A DNA stretch of 16,003 bases from Pseudomonadota bacterium. GTDB lineage: Bacteria > Pseudomonadota > Gammaproteobacteria > Xanthomonadales > Xanthomonadaceae. The notes under the pieces were generated by a model. It did no database searches, was not told the origin of the DNA, and saw only the letters and a list, made by a program, of their open reading frames with translations. Positions 14,496 to 16,003 of this stretch are shown in pieces. The DNA is taken from contig JAEXRB010000019.1 in assembly GCA_023438325.1 (NCBI GenBank), positions 1 to 16,003 on the forward strand. Direction: 5' to 3'. The number at the start of each line of letters is the position of its first letter. The first letter of the stretch is position 1. The translations under genes were made by a program, and so were the position numbers.

Positions 14496-16003
14496 CAGAA
14501 GTCGTAGCGCGCAGTGAGGGTGTACTGACGCGGCGGCCCGTAGAAGCCCGTCAAACCACCGATGGCCGGAATGTTGTAACCGGTAGTCCTGTATTCCTTG
14601 TCAGCCAGGTTGGTTCCCTGCAGCGAAAACGTCCACACATCGGATGGCTTGTAGATCAGACCGGCATTCACCAGGCCGTAACCGGGCTGCATGATCGCCG
14701 CACTGAGATCCGTGGTCGGCCACACTTCGCTCTGGTAGCTGTAACCCACGCGCGCGGAGAAGTTGCCTCCACCGGCCAACTGCATGCGGTACTCGACATT
14801 CACCGCACCCGAGAAATCCGGAGCGTTGGTGAATTCCTTGCTGTCGGCAACATTGACGCCACCGTCGATGTACTCGTCGTACTTCGCATCAAGCCATGCC
14901 AGGTTGCCGGAGATGAGCCAGTTCGCGCTCGGCAGCCACTGGTACTCGACCTCGATGCCATTGACCGTGCCGGCACCGGCATTGGTGAAGTCGCCGAAGA
15001 ACGCATCATCCACGCCATCGCCATCGGCGTCGAAGCCGGTGAACACCGAAAGCTGGATGTCCTTGTACTTGTTGTGGAACGCCGACAGGTTCAGAAACAG
15101 GCGCTGGTCGAGGAGCGACATCTTGCTGCCGACCTCGAAGCTGTCGACCGTCTCGTCATCGAACGGATCCGCCGACCGTGGTACCGCCACCGCGTTGGCG
15201 CGGATGTTGTAGCCACCCGACTTGAAGCCACGCGTGGCTAGGCCGTAGATCATCACGTCCGGCGTGATCGCGTAATCAAGCGAAATCTTCGGCGAGACAT
15301 TTTTGAAGTTGGTGGTCTTGTCGAAATCCGCGGCAATCGCGCCGACCGGCACCAACGTGGAGAACGTGGCATCGGTATAGAAGCGATTCAGCACGTCCGC
15401 ACGCTTGTCCTCGTCGGTGTAGCGTGCGCCCAACCCGAGCTTGAAGCGCTGATTGAGATCAATGCTCCAATCGGTGTAAACCGCAATGCTCTCGGTGAAT
15501 ACCGTGCCCCGGGTATCGCCGAACTGGAGATTGAAGAAGTTGTTGCGAATCTGGCCGCCGGCATCGCCATCGAAGAGATAGATGCCCATGACACCACGGG
15601 CACGCCCGGCGGCATCGAAATTGGCTTGCAACTCGTGACTGACCTGCTGATCGAAGTAGATGCCCTGCACGTCGGCAATAGGCAATGGCAGCGTATCGAA
15701 ATCGATGTTGCCGACAGTGTCCGACTCACGCTTGGCCAACACGTACTTGAACGCCCAATCCTCATTGGGGCGCCAGTTGGCCGTCGCGGATGCCCCCTTG
15801 GTCTCGACACTGCTGAGATTGCGCATGCCCGAGCGGATGGCGTAGCGGCTATCCATCGGCGGCATCGTCGGCACGAACGGATTGGGCGCCAGCATCTTCG
15901 CGCCGCGCATGCCGGACTTGTCGTCGATCCAGTCGAATGCGAACTGCACGTCGAAATCCTCGGTGGCAAATGCCCCCAGACTCAGGCGTGCGGCATTGAT
16001 CTC
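14495..16003 (-). CDS. TonB-dependent receptor, C-terminal beta-barrel portion (5' end beyond window)
   Basis: The reverse strand is open from the right edge to a stop at 14495-14497, giving about 502 in-window residues; the apparent start at 15949 is an internal GTG inside the barrel. The sequence alternates amphipathic strands and polar loops, has IYGLATRGFKSGGYNIRA (a conserved TonB-receptor barrel segment), and ends QYTLTARYDF with the terminal Phe expected for outer-membrane barrel assembly. The plug domain and TonB box lie beyond the edge. It belongs to the TonB_dep_Rec barrel family that imports siderophores, vitamin B12, glycans or other scarce ligands; the ligand cannot be assigned. 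One extracellular-loop segment reads FDADGDGVDD, an Asp-rich calcium-loop-like motif (15005-15034). The downstream alpha/beta hydrolase starts within its stop codon, so the two are probably one operon. Confidence 0.92.
   Translation of the reverse strand, partial: EINAARLSLGAFATEDFDVQFAFDWIDDKSGMRGAKMLAPNPFVPTMPPMDSRYAIRSGMRNLSSVETKGASATANWRPNEDWAFKYVLAKRESDTVGNIDFDTLPLPIADVQGIYFDQQVSHELQANFDAAGRARGVMGIYLFDGDAGGQIRNNFFNLQFGDTRGTVFTESIAVYTDWSIDLNQRFKLGLGARYTDEDKRADVLNRFYTDATFSTLVPVGAIAADFDKTTNFKNVSPKISLDYAITPDVMIYGLATRGFKSGGYNIRANAVAVPRSADPFDDETVDSFEVGSKMSLLDQRLFLNLSAFHNKYKDIQLSVFTGFDADGDGVDDAFFGDFTNAGAGTVNGIEVEYQWLPSANWLISGNLAWLDAKYDEYIDGGVNVADSKEFTNAPDFSGAVNVEYRMQLAGGGNFSARVGYSYQSEVWPTTDLSAAIMQPGYGLVNAGLIYKPSDVWTFSLQGTNLADKEYRTTGYNIPAIGGLTGFYGPPRQYTLTARYDF

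Noticed and set aside
14207..15241. 344-aa plus-strand open frame
   Set aside because: It spans the hydrolase/TonB-receptor junction antisense to both and has no recognisable motif.
15949..15949. GTG at 15949 as the start of the TonB-dependent receptor
   Set aside because: The frame remains open to the window edge with barrel-like sequence, and a receptor needs an N-terminal plug domain; the true start is outside.

Overview
This 16-kb window is high-GC chromosomal DNA from a Gram-negative bacterium, most likely a gammaproteobacterium near the Xanthomonadales (inference). The evidence is an EttA N-terminus of gammaproteobacterial type, an EfpL/YeiP-type EF-P paralogue, a TonB-dependent receptor, an SSS-domain hybrid kinase of the CrbS/MxtR class, and strong GC bias at third codon positions. 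I see no rRNA, tRNA, CRISPR array, insertion sequence or prophage gene. Coding density is high and no stretch over 300 bp lacks a gene.

Left part. The window opens inside creD (minus strand, 3' end cut off), which encodes an inner-membrane protein. Its start faces, across 184 bp, a plus-strand gene for a TPR-containing GT41 (O-GlcNAc-transferase-like) protein. Then comes a plus-strand block: ettA (ribosome-associated ABC-F ATPase), an 11-bp hairpin, pyrF (OMP decarboxylase), efpL (EF-P-like protein) and a GNAT acetyltransferase whose start overlaps the efpL stop. ettA and efpL both act on the ribosome. The second Walker A of EttA carries an unusual Thr-to-Pro change.

Middle part. A minus-strand lipoprotein-type 3-hydroxybutyrate-oligomer hydrolase is divergent from a NarL-type response regulator, with a perfect 12-bp palindrome in the 86-bp gap between them. 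The regulator converges, 18 bp apart, with a 1119-aa SSS-PAS-HisKA-HATPase-REC hybrid kinase. Together they look like the CrbS/CrbR (MxtR/ErdR) pair that controls acetate use in other gammaproteobacteria.

Right part. Upstream of the kinase on the same strand are an alpha/beta hydrolase and the C-terminal ~500 residues of a TonB-dependent receptor, joined by a one-base TGATG overlap. The receptor runs off the right edge. Read together (inference), the right half could be a scavenging module: outer-membrane uptake, ester or oligomer hydrolysis, and an acetate-type sensor controlling use of the C2/C4 products.

No wholly new system is evident. The best leads are the regulator/oligomer-hydrolase arrangement with its palindrome, the efpL-GNAT overlap, and the EttA Walker A substitution.
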